Under the pieces are notes generated by a model. That model had not been told where the DNA came from and made no database searches. It was given only the letters and a program-made list of their open reading frames with translations. This document shows, in pieces, positions 26,735 through 35,229 of a DNA stretch of 64,000 nucleotides. This stretch comes from Rhodohalobacter barkolensis. GTDB lineage: Bacteria; Bacteroidota; Rhodothermia; Balneolales; Balneolaceae. The DNA is taken from contig NZ_PISP01000001.1 of the NCBI RefSeq assembly GCF_002834295.1, forward strand, positions 62,001-126,000. The letters are read 5' to 3'. The position numbers were made by a program, and so were the translations under genes. Positions within the stretch are counted from its first letter, which is position 1. Every line of letters starts with the position of its first letter.

Positions 26735-28108
26735 ATGAGTGAATTCCGCATTGAAAGAGACTCTATGGGTGAGATTAAAGTGCCGAAAAATGCATACTAC
26801 GGTGCACAGACCCAGCGCGCATTTGACAATTTCCCAATCAGCAAGATTCGATTTAACAGAGATTTTATCTCAGCTCTCGGTCGTGTGAAACATACCGCTG
26901 CTAAAGTAAATTCCGAGCTTGACCTTTTGAACGAAAAAGTTGCCAAGGCGATTCAGGATGCAGCTGAAGAAGTGATGGAAGGAAAATTTGATGGAGATTT
27001 TGTTCTCGACATTTTCCAGACCGGATCAGGCACATCGACAAACATGAACGCGAATGAGATTATATCCAAGCGGGCAAATGAACTGAAGAATGGAACGGAT
27101 GTTACGATACATCCGAACGACCATGTGAATTATGGTCAGAGTTCAAACGATGTGATCCCGACCACGATTCGTATTTCAGCGGTATTGGCTGTTCGAAACA
27201 ATCTGCTGCCGGCGCTGAAACATCTTCACAAAACCATCCTTGAGAAAGGTGAGGAACTTAAAGATGTTGTTAAAACCGGCCGAACTCACCTGATGGACGC
27301 CATGCCGGTAACTATTCAGCAAGAGTTCAGTGGATATGCGCGACAGATTGAATTGGGTATTGCACGAATTGAGTCGGCGTTGGAGCGAATGCTGGAACTG
27401 CCACAGGGAGGTACGGCTGTTGGTACAGGAATCAATACGCATAAAGAATTTGGAGCAAAGTTTGCAGCTGAAGTAGCCAAAGCGACAGGCGAAAAATTCC
27501 GCGAAGCTGAAAATCATTTTGAAGCACAAGCCACGGTGGATGCCCCGGTTGAGCTGAGCGGTCAGCTTAAAACGCTTGCTGTCGGTTTGATGAAGATCGG
27601 AAACGACTTTCGCTGGATGAACTCCGGACCGAACGGCGGTTTGGGAGAAATTCAGCTGAAAGCTCTTCAGCCCGGCTCATCGATTATGCCGGGTAAAGTG
27701 AATCCGGTGATTGAGGAATCTCTTACAATGGTATCTGCCCAGGTAATTGGAAATGACGCGACTATTACGGTTGCCGGTCAGTCCGGTAATTTTGAGCTGA
27801 ATGTGATGCTCCCGGTAGTTGCTCACAACCTACTTCAGTCTATTGAAATTCTTGCCAATGCGGCCAGAAACTTCGCTGAAAGATCTGTGAGCGGATTGGA
27901 AGCCCGACGGGAAGTAATCAGCCAGATGGTTGGAAAAAATCCAATTCTGGTAACTGCGCTGAATCCATTGATTGGCTACGACAAAGCTGCTAAGATTGCT
28001 AAGAAGGCATTTGCTGAAAACCGATCTGTAATGGATGTGGCAAAAGAAATGACAGACCTGTCGGACGAAGAGCTGGAAAAAGCCCTCGACCCGATTAATA
28101 TGACATAA
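26735..28108 (+). CDS. fumC: Class II fumarate hydratase
   Basis: 457 residues. ERDSMGEIKVPKNAYYGAQT, FQTGSGTSTNMNANEI, GRTHLMDAMPVTI, GGTAVGTGIN and the catalytic loop GSSIMPGKVNPVIEE are in the expected order. VTALNPLIGYDKAAKIAK near the C-terminus points to fumarase rather than aspartase. It interconverts fumarate and malate in the TCA cycle. It stands alone, with an untranslated 150-base leader upstream and a 350-base gene-free region after it. Confidence 0.94.
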   Translation: MSEFRIERDSMGEIKVPKNAYYGAQTQRAFDNFPISKIRFNRDFISALGRVKHTAAKVNSELDLLNEKVAKAIQDAAEEVMEGKFDGDFVLDIFQTGSGTSTNMNANEIISKRANELKNGTDVTIHPNDHVNYGQSSNDVIPTTIRISAVLAVRNNLLPALKHLHKTILEKGEELKDVVKTGRTHLMDAMPVTIQQEFSGYARQIELGIARIESALERMLELPQGGTAVGTGINTHKEFGAKFAAEVAKATGEKFREAENHFEAQATVDAPVELSGQLKTLAVGLMKIGNDFRWMNSGPNGGLGEIQLKALQPGSSIMPGKVNPVIEESLTMVSAQVIGNDATITVAGQSGNFELNVMLPVVAHNLLQSIEILANAARNFAERSVSGLEARREVISQMVGKNPILVTALNPLIGYDKAAKIAKKAFAENRSVMDVAKEMTDLSDEELEKALDPINMT

Positions 28109-28160
28109 AATTGTCTTTGATTGGTAATTAGGTCAATCGGAATTAAAGTTTATAGAGACA

Positions 28161-28255
28161 ACCACCAAGGGCACAACGAAGGCGCGAAGGTCACAAAGAT
28201 TCAGGCACTAATATTTCCTATTTGATAAATGTACCGGCTTTGTGGCCATCGTGGT
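28161..28255. repeat. Imperfect inverted repeat in the fumC/E1 intergenic region
   Basis: The left arm (28161-28198, ACCACCAAGGGCACAACGAA and so on to CACAAAG) and the right arm (28238-28255, CTTTGTGGCCATCGTGGT) are inverted versions of the motif ACCACGAAGGNCACAAAG. Arms of this kind often flank GxxExxY-type genes in Bacteroidota; here only about 40 bases lie between them. The rest of the 348-base gap (28109-28456) holds no convincing gene; it probably contains the promoter of the downstream E1 gene. Confidence 0.5.
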
Positions 28256-28456
28256 AAGAAGAGCTAAGTACAGTTGTATATTCCAAAATTAACTTGGCCT
28301 GATTTTGATCGATCAGCGGTTTATAACTGTTAAGAAAATGGTTGATTCTGCAACGGGTAGAATTACTTTCACTCTTTTTTGAAATTAAGACACAGGGTTG
28401 TATTATTCCGCCGCCCAATTTATGCGTAAGAAACGATAAGTTAAATTATTTAGACT

Positions 28457-30862
28457 ATGAGCAAGCAAGCGACAAAAGAAAAGAAGAATAAAAAAACCGA
28501 CAGTATTCTAAATGATTATAAACTTGTTTGCATGAGTCGCGAGATGTCACTTCTTGGGCGTAAAGAAGTACTGACGGGTAAAGCAAAATTTGGCATTTTT
28601 GGTGACGGAAAAGAACTGCCACAGCTGGCACTCTCCAAGCATTTCAAAAATGGAGATTTTCGATCGGGATACTACCGCGATCAGACTATTATGATGGCGA
28701 TCGGGGAGCTTACAGTAGAACAGTTTTTTGCACAGCTCTACGCCAATCCGGATGTAGATAAAGATCCAAACTCGGGCGGGCGCCAGATGAATGCTCACTT
28801 TGCCACACGGCTGATTGATGAAGAGGGCAATTGGGTGGATCAAACCGCTCAGAAAAATACTTCTGCGGATATGTCGCCAACTGCGGGACAGATGGCACGT
28901 CTGCTTGGTTTGGCTCAGGCATCAAAAGTGTATCGCGAAAATGATCTTTTGAGCGATTGGAATCAGTTTTCAGATAATGGAAATGAGGTCGCTTGGGGAA
29001 CAATTGGTGATGCCAGTACATCTGAAGGAATTTTCTGGGAAACCATAAATGCCGCGGGTGTGCTTCAGGTACCGATGGTGGTTTCGGTTTGGGACGATGG
29101 TTACGGAATTTCTGTCTCCAAAAAATATCAAACCACAAAGGAGAGTATTTCTACAGTATTGCGCGGGTTTAAACGGACGAAGAAACAGCCAGGATTTGAA
29201 ATTATCAACGTGAAAGCGTGGGACTATCAGGCGCTACTTGATGCGTATGCAGAAGCATCAAAAATAGCCCGGGATGAACACGTGCCGGTTCTGGTTCATG
29301 TAGAAGAGGTAACACAGCCCCAGGGACACTCCACTTCCGGATCACACGAGCGTTATAAGGATGAAGATCGGCTGAACTGGGAAGAAGAGTACTGCTGTAT
29401 CAATCAGTTCAGACAGTGGATTGAGAAAGAGAAGATGGCTGAATCAGAAGAGCTGGATCAAATTGAAGAAGAGGCGAAAAAAGAAGTTCGAGAGGCTCAG
29501 AAAAAAGCCTGGAAAGAGTATCAGGATCCGATCAAGCAGCAGAAAGATGAAATGCTGGCTCTGCTCGATAGTTTAATCTCCAATCACAATGATGTGAGTA
29601 AGTTGGAGGAGATTAAAAAAGGGTTGGACAGAAAGAATAATGTGATTCGTAAGGATGTCATTTCTGCCGGGCGACAAGCACTTTTCGCTCTGAGAGGTAA
29701 AGAGTCCGGTGCCAAAAGTGATTTGGTCAAATGGCTCGATCATCAGCAGGAGGAAAATCAGCAGCGTTTTAATTCTCATCTTCTCAGCGATACACCAAAT
29801 TCACCACTGAAAGTGGAAGAGGTAAAACCGTCATACCCTGATGAAGCTAAAAATGTGGATGGCAGAGTTGTGCTGCGTGATAATTTTGATAAGATCTTTG
29901 AAAAGTATCCGAACGCGCTAGTCTTTGGCGAGGATGTGGGGCAGCTCGGAGATGTGAACCTCGGTCTTGAAGATATGCAGGAGAAGTATGGTGAGCTTCG
30001 CGTGAGCGACACCGGAATTCGTGAAGCAACCATTCTGGGGCAGGGTATCGGAATGTCGTTGAGAGGGCTTCGTCCGATCGCGGAGATTCAGTATCTCGAT
30101 TACCTGCTCTATTGCTTCCAGGGATTGAGTGATGATGTTGCTACCGTTCGATACCGAACGAGTGGCGGACAAGCCTATCCTCTGATTGTGCGTACCCGTG
30201 GTCATCGTCTGGAAGGAATTTGGCATTCAGGATCCCCAATGGGAATGATTATCAACGGAGTGCGGGGCGTTCATGTCTGCGTACCAAGAAATCTGACGCA
30301 TGCCGCCGGTTTTTACAATACCCTGTTCCAGGGAGACGATCCGGCGCTGATTGTAGAACCGCTCAATGCTTATCGGCTGAAAGAAAAACTACCGGAAAAT
30401 CTGGGTGAGTTTACAATTCCGCTGGGAGTGCCTGAAATCGTTCAGGAAGGAGAAGACATCACAGTAGTTTCATACGGCTCCACATTCAATCTGGTACAAT
30501 CCGTTCTGCCGCAGTTTGAAGAGGCGGGTATTTCCGTTGAGCTGGTTGACGCCAGAACACTTTTGCCGTTTGACCGAAACGGGATGATTCTGGAATCCCT
30601 GAAAAAGACCAATCGAATTCTTTTTGTGGATGAGGATGTACCCGGAGGAGCTACCGGTTATATGATGCAGCAGGTGATTGATGAACAGGGCGGATACCGA
30701 TATCTAGACTCAGAGGCGAAGTGCCTGACTTCACAGCCTCATCGTCCGGCGTACGCTACCGATGGTGATTACTTCTCTAAACCCAATGCAGAAGATATCT
30801 TCGAATCGGTATACGAAATCATGCACGAAGCCAACCCCGGCAAGTATCCGGCAATTAGATAA
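28457..30862 (+). CDS. Fused 2-oxoacid dehydrogenase E1 alpha/beta (branched-chain type)
   Basis: 801 residues. Residues 1 to about 460 are an E1-alpha module: SGYYRDQTIMMAIG, GRQMNAHFATRLID, SPTAGQMARLLGLAQA and the thiamine diphosphate motif GDASTSEGIFWETINAAG. A charged coiled linker of about 100 residues follows, then the E1-beta module (about 475-801) with VFGEDVGQLGDVN, DTGIREATILGQGIG and LFVDEDVPGGATGYMMQ. It decarboxylates a 2-oxoacid (probably branched-chain or pyruvate) and acylates the E2 lipoyl domain. No E2 or E3 gene is nearby. Alpha/beta fusions of this length are usual in Bacteroidota. Confidence 0.88.
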   Translation: MSKQATKEKKNKKTDSILNDYKLVCMSREMSLLGRKEVLTGKAKFGIFGDGKELPQLALSKHFKNGDFRSGYYRDQTIMMAIGELTVEQFFAQLYANPDVDKDPNSGGRQMNAHFATRLIDEEGNWVDQTAQKNTSADMSPTAGQMARLLGLAQASKVYRENDLLSDWNQFSDNGNEVAWGTIGDASTSEGIFWETINAAGVLQVPMVVSVWDDGYGISVSKKYQTTKESISTVLRGFKRTKKQPGFEIINVKAWDYQALLDAYAEASKIARDEHVPVLVHVEEVTQPQGHSTSGSHERYKDEDRLNWEEEYCCINQFRQWIEKEKMAESEELDQIEEEAKKEVREAQKKAWKEYQDPIKQQKDEMLALLDSLISNHNDVSKLEEIKKGLDRKNNVIRKDVISAGRQALFALRGKESGAKSDLVKWLDHQQEENQQRFNSHLLSDTPNSPLKVEEVKPSYPDEAKNVDGRVVLRDNFDKIFEKYPNALVFGEDVGQLGDVNLGLEDMQEKYGELRVSDTGIREATILGQGIGMSLRGLRPIAEIQYLDYLLYCFQGLSDDVATVRYRTSGGQAYPLIVRTRGHRLEGIWHSGSPMGMIINGVRGVHVCVPRNLTHAAGFYNTLFQGDDPALIVEPLNAYRLKEKLPENLGEFTIPLGVPEIVQEGEDITVVSYGSTFNLVQSVLPQFEEAGISVELVDARTLLPFDRNGMILESLKKTNRILFVDEDVPGGATGYMMQQVIDEQGGYRYLDSEAKCLTSQPHRPAYATDGDYFSKPNAEDIFESVYEIMHEANPGKYPAIR

Positions 30863-30873
30863 TAGAGTTTTCC

Positions 30874-30906
30874 AGACCTGACAGGTTTCTAAAACCTGTC
30901 AGGTCT
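30874..30906. repeat. Perfect 15-bp palindromic repeat
   Basis: AGACCTGACAGGTTT and AAACCTGTCAGGTCT pair perfectly around a three-base loop (CTA), directly after the E1 stop. There is no T-run, so it is not a standard terminator. The core CTGACAGG resembles palindromes scattered in Bacteroidota intergenic regions, so it may be a REP-like dispersed element; only one copy was noticed here. Confidence 0.6.
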
Positions 30907-30917
30907 TAGAATGTAAT

Positions 30918-30949
30918 AAAAGGTTCAGCAGAGATGTTGAACCTTTTTT
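30918..30949. terminator. Bidirectional rho-independent terminator
   Basis: AAAAGGTTCA and TGAACCTTTT form the stem, with the loop partly closed by two further pairs, followed by six T on the plus strand; the leading A-run makes it usable on the minus strand. It lies between the converging E1 gene (+) and ctaB (-). Confidence 0.85.
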
Positions 30950-30969
30950 GCTTGTAGAGAGATTGTGTG

Positions 30970-31875
30970 TTAAACAATCATCCAATCCAGGAAGACGAAT
31001 ATCCAGACAAGCGGGAGGTAGACGAAGGAGGCAAACATAAGAGACTTTGCCGTTGGGATATCTCGTTTAATAGCGAATTTGATGCCATACCATAGAAATG
31101 CAAGAGTTGTAAGCATACCGCCGGACAAAAATAACCAGCCCATCAGCTCCATCAGGTAAAGTTTGTAAACGGTTGGAATTAATATGATAAGCGGCAGAAG
31201 TGCCCAAAGAGTTGCTTTAATACCTTTTGGATCATTTTTAGGTAACATTTTGAACCCTGCATGATCGTAATCTTTTTCACAAACCCAGGCAATGGCAATC
31301 ACATGAGGGATTTGCCAGCAGTAAATAATTCCAAACAGAATCCACATTCCGTGTTCAAAAACGGTTCCGGTAGCTGCAGCCCATCCACCTACAACAGGCA
31401 AGGCTCCGGGAACGGCACCCACAAAAACGTTGAGTGCTGAAATCCGTTTCAGCGGAGTGTACATAAAGAGATAGATCATGGCTGTAGCAAGTGATACAGC
31501 CCCGGCAACGGGATTTACAACAAAGCTCAGGTAGAGCAATCCGGCAAAGATCAGGGTCAAAGAGAAGATAACACCGTGCTTTGGCGCGATACGTGAGTCT
31601 GGTAGGGGTCGTTTACTGGTTCGCTTCATCAGTCCGTCGTAGCGATGTTCCAGAAACATGTTGTGGGCAGCGGTACCGGCGGCTACAAAGTAAGTTCCAA
31701 TCAAAGCGTGGACCATAAGAATATAGTCCATACCACCGGCCGAACCCATCAGAAATCCGATAAGCATACTGGCCAGTACGGTAAATGTAATTCCCGGCTT
31801 GGTCAGTTCGTAATAGTCGCTAATGGTAGCGGTAATAGACTGAATTGTACCGGTTTGGATATTTGTGTTCGCCAT
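30970..31875 (-). CDS. ctaB: Protoheme IX farnesyltransferase (heme O synthase)
   Basis: About 301 residues, nine membrane helices, UbiA superfamily. NMFLEHRYDGLMKRTSKRP is the Mg-prenyl-diphosphate motif (N-x3-E/D-x2-Y-D-x2-M-x-R-T) and WCEKDYDHAGFKMLP supplies the second aspartate motif, read on the cytoplasmic side. It adds a farnesyl group to heme B for cytochrome oxidase. An extra GTG codon precedes the ATG at 31875; I prefer the ATG. It is divergent from ctaA, the next enzyme of the pathway. Confidence 0.93.
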   Translation of the reverse strand: MANTNIQTGTIQSITATISDYYELTKPGITFTVLASMLIGFLMGSAGGMDYILMVHALIGTYFVAAGTAAHNMFLEHRYDGLMKRTSKRPLPDSRIAPKHGVIFSLTLIFAGLLYLSFVVNPVAGAVSLATAMIYLFMYTPLKRISALNVFVGAVPGALPVVGGWAAATGTVFEHGMWILFGIIYCWQIPHVIAIAWVCEKDYDHAGFKMLPKNDPKGIKATLWALLPLIILIPTVYKLYLMELMGWLFLSGGMLTTLAFLWYGIKFAIKRDIPTAKSLMFASFVYLPLVWIFVFLDWMIV

Positions 31876-32041
31876 CACAGTGATTAGAATTATAGCAGGC
31901 CAAAATTAACGAATTTGCAGATGATATGTTACCTTAATATCCGCTTCAAATAAATGACATATTATAGGAACGATCTCTGCCTCTATTTGTATTTCAGTGC
32001 TATATTTTGGAGGTAATTAAACCTATTATTGTGAATTGAGA

Positions 32042-32974
32042 ATGAAACTGAATCTGTATCAAAAAACGGCTATTACTACTGTACTTGCAACCATTGTTTT
32101 AATCTTTGTCGGAGGATTGGTTCGGGCATCCGGAGCCGGGTTGGGCTGTCCGGACTGGCCGCAATGTTTTGGAATGTGGATTCCGCCAACCAACGCTGCG
32201 GATCTGCCTGCTCAGTATGATGCCTCACTTTTTAATCCCCTTCACACCTGGCTGGAATATGTGAACCGTTTGGTGGGTGTGCTTATAGGATTCTTGATTT
32301 CACTTACATTTCTATTCTCTTTCAAGTACAGGAAAAAAGATCCTGTTGTGACGGTAGCTTCCGGGGCAGCGTTTGTAATGGTGCTTTTTCAGGCTTGGCT
32401 GGGTGGGCAGGTGGTAAGAAGCGGCCTGAGTGGAGGTATGATTACGATCCACATGATTGTGGCGATGATCATTTTGGCAACTCTTCTCTATGCCAGTTTC
32501 AGGGCCACAAGAGAGAAGGTCAATATTCAACTTTCTAAAAAGCATCAGAAAACATTGATTCTGATTGCAATCGTGCTGTTTGCTTTAACCATGATTCAAA
32601 TGATTATTGGTACACAAGTGAGGGAGTCTGTCGATTTTGCTAAAAATGCTCTGGATCTTCCAAGAAGTGAGTGGATTGATACGGTGGGATCTCTCTACCC
32701 GATACATCGTAGTTTTTCGTGGATGGTTGTTGTTCCGGCCGGGCTCCTGCTGTTTTACAATAATAAGTTTAAGGTTCCATCTGTGTTAAACAGATTAGGC
32801 TGGGCAACTGCAGGTCTGATATTATTACAGGTAGTGGTTGGCGTCAGTCTCGAATGGTTTAACATGCCCGGCGTTTCGCAAATATTACATTTGGTAGGAG
32901 TGGCTGTGCTGATATGTGCCGAAATGCTTTACATCCTTCTATTGAGATTTTCCAACAAAAGAGTAAGTGCTTAA
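32042..32974 (+). CDS. ctaA: Heme A synthase (COX15/CtaA)
   Basis: 310 residues with about eight membrane helices. LVRASGAGLGCPDWPQCFG is the signature with the conserved cysteine pair; histidines in FNPLHTWLEYVNRL, TIHMIVAM, YPIHRSFSW and QILHLVGV are the heme ligands of the two four-helix halves. It oxidises heme O to heme A for the terminal oxidase. A TTG two codons upstream (32036) is the alternative start; the ATG at 32042 is preferred. It pairs divergently with ctaB. Confidence 0.93.
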   Translation: MKLNLYQKTAITTVLATIVLIFVGGLVRASGAGLGCPDWPQCFGMWIPPTNAADLPAQYDASLFNPLHTWLEYVNRLVGVLIGFLISLTFLFSFKYRKKDPVVTVASGAAFVMVLFQAWLGGQVVRSGLSGGMITIHMIVAMIILATLLYASFRATREKVNIQLSKKHQKTLILIAIVLFALTMIQMIIGTQVRESVDFAKNALDLPRSEWIDTVGSLYPIHRSFSWMVVVPAGLLLFYNNKFKVPSVLNRLGWATAGLILLQVVVGVSLEWFNMPGVSQILHLVGVAVLICAEMLYILLLRFSNKRVSA

Positions 32975-32991
32975 TTGAAGTAATGTACTGT

Positions 32992-33324
32992 TTACAGTTT
33001 CTCTTTAAGCTTTTGGAGAAATAGCTTCACCTCTTGCAAATCTTTTTTCACTTCAGCTGAGAGAGGTTCCGGGGATGCCGCAGATTTTTCATCCTCTTTA
33101 CCCTCAATAATTTTCTTTGCTCCGGCTGTGCTGTATTTCTTCTCTTGTATCAGCTCTTTTAGTTTGAGAACGAGAGTGATATCATCCTCTTTGTACGTTC
33201 TATTTCCGGCTTTATTCTTCCTGGGAGTTAAATCGTCAAAAATAGTCTCCCAATAACGAAGTACATGCGGTTCGATGTCGGTGATTTCACTCACTTCACC
33301 GATTGAGTAATACAATTTCTTCAT
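32992..33324 (-). CDS. MerR-family transcriptional regulator (small, HTH only)
   Basis: 110 residues. The N-terminal winged-helix has the MerR pattern: LYYSIGEVSEITDIEPHVLRYWETIF and LTPRKNKAGNRTYKEDDI, then a helical dimerisation stretch VLKLKELIQEKKYSTAGAKKII and a Lys/Leu-rich tail. No ligand-binding domain or cysteine metal site is present, as in the short MerR proteins common in Bacteroidota. Target unknown; it is convergent with ctaA and divergent from the GT2 gene. Confidence 0.9.
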   Translation of the reverse strand: MKKLYYSIGEVSEITDIEPHVLRYWETIFDDLTPRKNKAGNRTYKEDDITLVLKLKELIQEKKYSTAGAKKIIEGKEDEKSAASPEPLSAEVKKDLQEVKLFLQKLKEKL

Positions 33325-33406
33325 GGCACGGAAATCTTTTATTTTCAGCTTAACATAAAATAAGAGGCAGTTACTGTGACCATTAAATTAACGAATTTGT
33401 AAATCA

Positions 33407-34384
33407 TTGCAGGAAAAAAATATAGATAATTCCGAAAAGCCCGATTTAGTTGTACCGGATATCAGTATAGTGGTTCCCTTATTAAACGAGGAGAACTCAC
33501 TCAATGAGCTATTTCAACAAGTTCACGATGCTTTAAACAGTTCGGGGTACAGTTACGAAATTATATTTGTTGATGATGGATCACGAGATCGATCCTGGGA
33601 GATTATTGAAGAACTTTCACTCAATAATAGCTGGATCAAAGGGGTGCGGTTGCGGCGTAATTATGGAAAGAGTGATGCATTGCAAGCGGGTTTTGAAGAG
33701 GTTAGCGGGAAATATGTGATTACCATGGACGCCGATCTGCAGGATGATCCCAAAGAAATTCCGTTGATGATTCAACAGTTAAAGAATGGGGCCGATCTGG
33801 TAAGCGGATGGAAAAAAAAGCGTCATGACCCGATAACCAAAACGATCCCATCCCGTTTTTTTAATGCAGTTACCCGATGGGTGACAGGGATTAAGCTTCA
33901 CGACTTCAATTGTGGCCTTAAAGCGTACAAAAGAGAAGTGATCGACAATATCTACCTTTATGGGGAGATGCACCGTTACGTGCCGCTTTTGGCAAAATGG
34001 AACGGGTTTGATAAGATTGAAGAGAAGGTTGTTCAGCATCATCCCAGGAAATACGGTAAAACCAAGTTTGGGATATCCCGTTTTCTAAATGGATTTCTGG
34101 ACCTGGTGACACTGCTGTTTATTAATCGGTACATTCAGAGGCCGATGCATTTCTTTGGATTGTTTGGTGTGCTCTTTCTTTTTGTGGGTGTAGCAATCAA
34201 TCTATACCTGGCATATTTGAAGATCTTTCTGAATGAACCGCTTGGTAACAGACCTTTGCTCTTTCTCGGATTACTGTTGGTGATGGTTGGTGTTCAATTC
34301 TTTTCCATCGGATTTTTGGGTGAACTGCTGAATAGGGGAGTGAAGAAACAGAAGCCCAATAAAGCTGAAAAGACAGGTTTATGA
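33407..34384 (+). CDS. GT2-family glycosyltransferase (dolichyl-phosphate-mannose synthase/ArnC-like)
   Basis: 325 residues from a TTG start, as no ATG is available before the fold begins. VVPLLNEENSLNELFQQV, EIIFVDDGSRDRSWEII and ITMDADLQDDPKEIP are the GT-A motifs (DDG and DAD metal site), HDFNCGLKAYKREVI and GEMHRYVPLLAKWNGF the acceptor region; two C-terminal membrane helices follow (about residues 240-310). Such enzymes transfer a sugar to polyprenyl phosphate. It overlaps the methyltransferase gene by four bases. Confidence 0.9.
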   Translation: MQEKNIDNSEKPDLVVPDISIVVPLLNEENSLNELFQQVHDALNSSGYSYEIIFVDDGSRDRSWEIIEELSLNNSWIKGVRLRRNYGKSDALQAGFEEVSGKYVITMDADLQDDPKEIPLMIQQLKNGADLVSGWKKKRHDPITKTIPSRFFNAVTRWVTGIKLHDFNCGLKAYKREVIDNIYLYGEMHRYVPLLAKWNGFDKIEEKVVQHHPRKYGKTKFGISRFLNGFLDLVTLLFINRYIQRPMHFFGLFGVLFLFVGVAINLYLAYLKIFLNEPLGNRPLLFLGLLLVMVGVQFFSIGFLGELLNRGVKKQKPNKAEKTGL

Positions 34385-35202
34385 GCAGGATTGCCTACGA
34401 CCCGGTGAAAGACCGTTTTGCGAGCATTATTCGAAATTCCAGAATGTTGCGCAGAATATTTTATGCCCTTCTCGATCTTTTTTTCTTGCGAAGCTGGCAC
34501 ATCCGGAAAATATTGAAAATGATTGGTTCTGGTCTCGATAGCAAAGGTGAATGGAAACTTCTTGACGCCGGTTCCGGATTTGGGCAGTACGATCGATTTA
34601 TCCTGTCAAAATTCAAGAACGTGAACATTACATCGGTTGATGTAAAGGAAGACTATTTGAGAGATTCTGAACACTATTTTTCGCAGGATATCAAAAATAA
34701 CAGAATAGAGTTCAGGCAGGCGGATCTACTCACGTTTGATTCTGAGGAGAGGTTTGATGTTGTGATTTGTATCGATGTACTGGAGCATATTGAACAGGAC
34801 GTTCGGGTTATGAAAAATCTGGTAAAAGTGTTGAACCCGGGTGGTTACTTTTTGATGCACTCACCATCTCACTATTCGGAAGAGGACGCCGGGGATGAGG
34901 AGTCGTTTGTGGATGAACATGCAAGACCGGGATATTCAAAAGGAGAGATTTCTGATAAATTGACCGAAGCCGGTTTGAATCCTGAAAAAGTGCACTATAC
35001 CTATGGATTCTGGGGACACAAAGCGTGGGTTCTTTCTGTTAAGTGGCCGATGCTCTGGTTTAATAAATTCGGGATGATTGCTGCGTTGATTCTTCTGGTG
35101 TACTATCCGGTTACACTGCCGTTTGTGCTCCTGATGAATTTTGCTGATCTCATTACAGCCAATCCCAAAGGAAACGGAATTTACGCACTTGCACGCAAGT
35201 AA
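34381..35202 (+). CDS. SAM-dependent methyltransferase with C-terminal membrane segment
   Basis: 273 residues. LLDAGSGFGQYDRFIL (motif I), NITSVDVKEDYL (acidic motif II) and FDVVICIDVLEHIEQD (motif IV, post II) show a class I methyltransferase. NPGGYFLMHSPSHYSEEDAGDE follows. An unusual C-terminal hydrophobic segment (about 225-255, IAALILLVYYPVTLPFVLLM) suggests anchoring to the membrane, in keeping with a lipid substrate. ATGA overlap with the upstream GT2 gene implies coupled translation and a shared pathway, perhaps polyprenyl-linked glycolipid modification; the substrate is unknown. Confidence 0.8.
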   Translation: MSRIAYDPVKDRFASIIRNSRMLRRIFYALLDLFFLRSWHIRKILKMIGSGLDSKGEWKLLDAGSGFGQYDRFILSKFKNVNITSVDVKEDYLRDSEHYFSQDIKNNRIEFRQADLLTFDSEERFDVVICIDVLEHIEQDVRVMKNLVKVLNPGGYFLMHSPSHYSEEDAGDEESFVDEHARPGYSKGEISDKLTEAGLNPEKVHYTYGFWGHKAWVLSVKWPMLWFNKFGMIAALILLVYYPVTLPFVLLMNFADLITANPKGNGIYALARK

Positions 35203-35229
35203 TTTTAATTAACAAGGGCAGAATATTAT

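Noticed and set aside
26735-28108. Aspartate ammonia-lyase instead of fumarase
   Set aside because: The SSIMPGKVNPV loop occurs in both, but TGSGTSTNMN and TALNPLIGYDKAAKIAK near the ends favour fumarase.
28218-28418. 66-codon minus-strand frame between fumC and the E1 gene
   Set aside because: No family match, overlaps the inverted repeat arm, and composition is not like the neighbouring genes.
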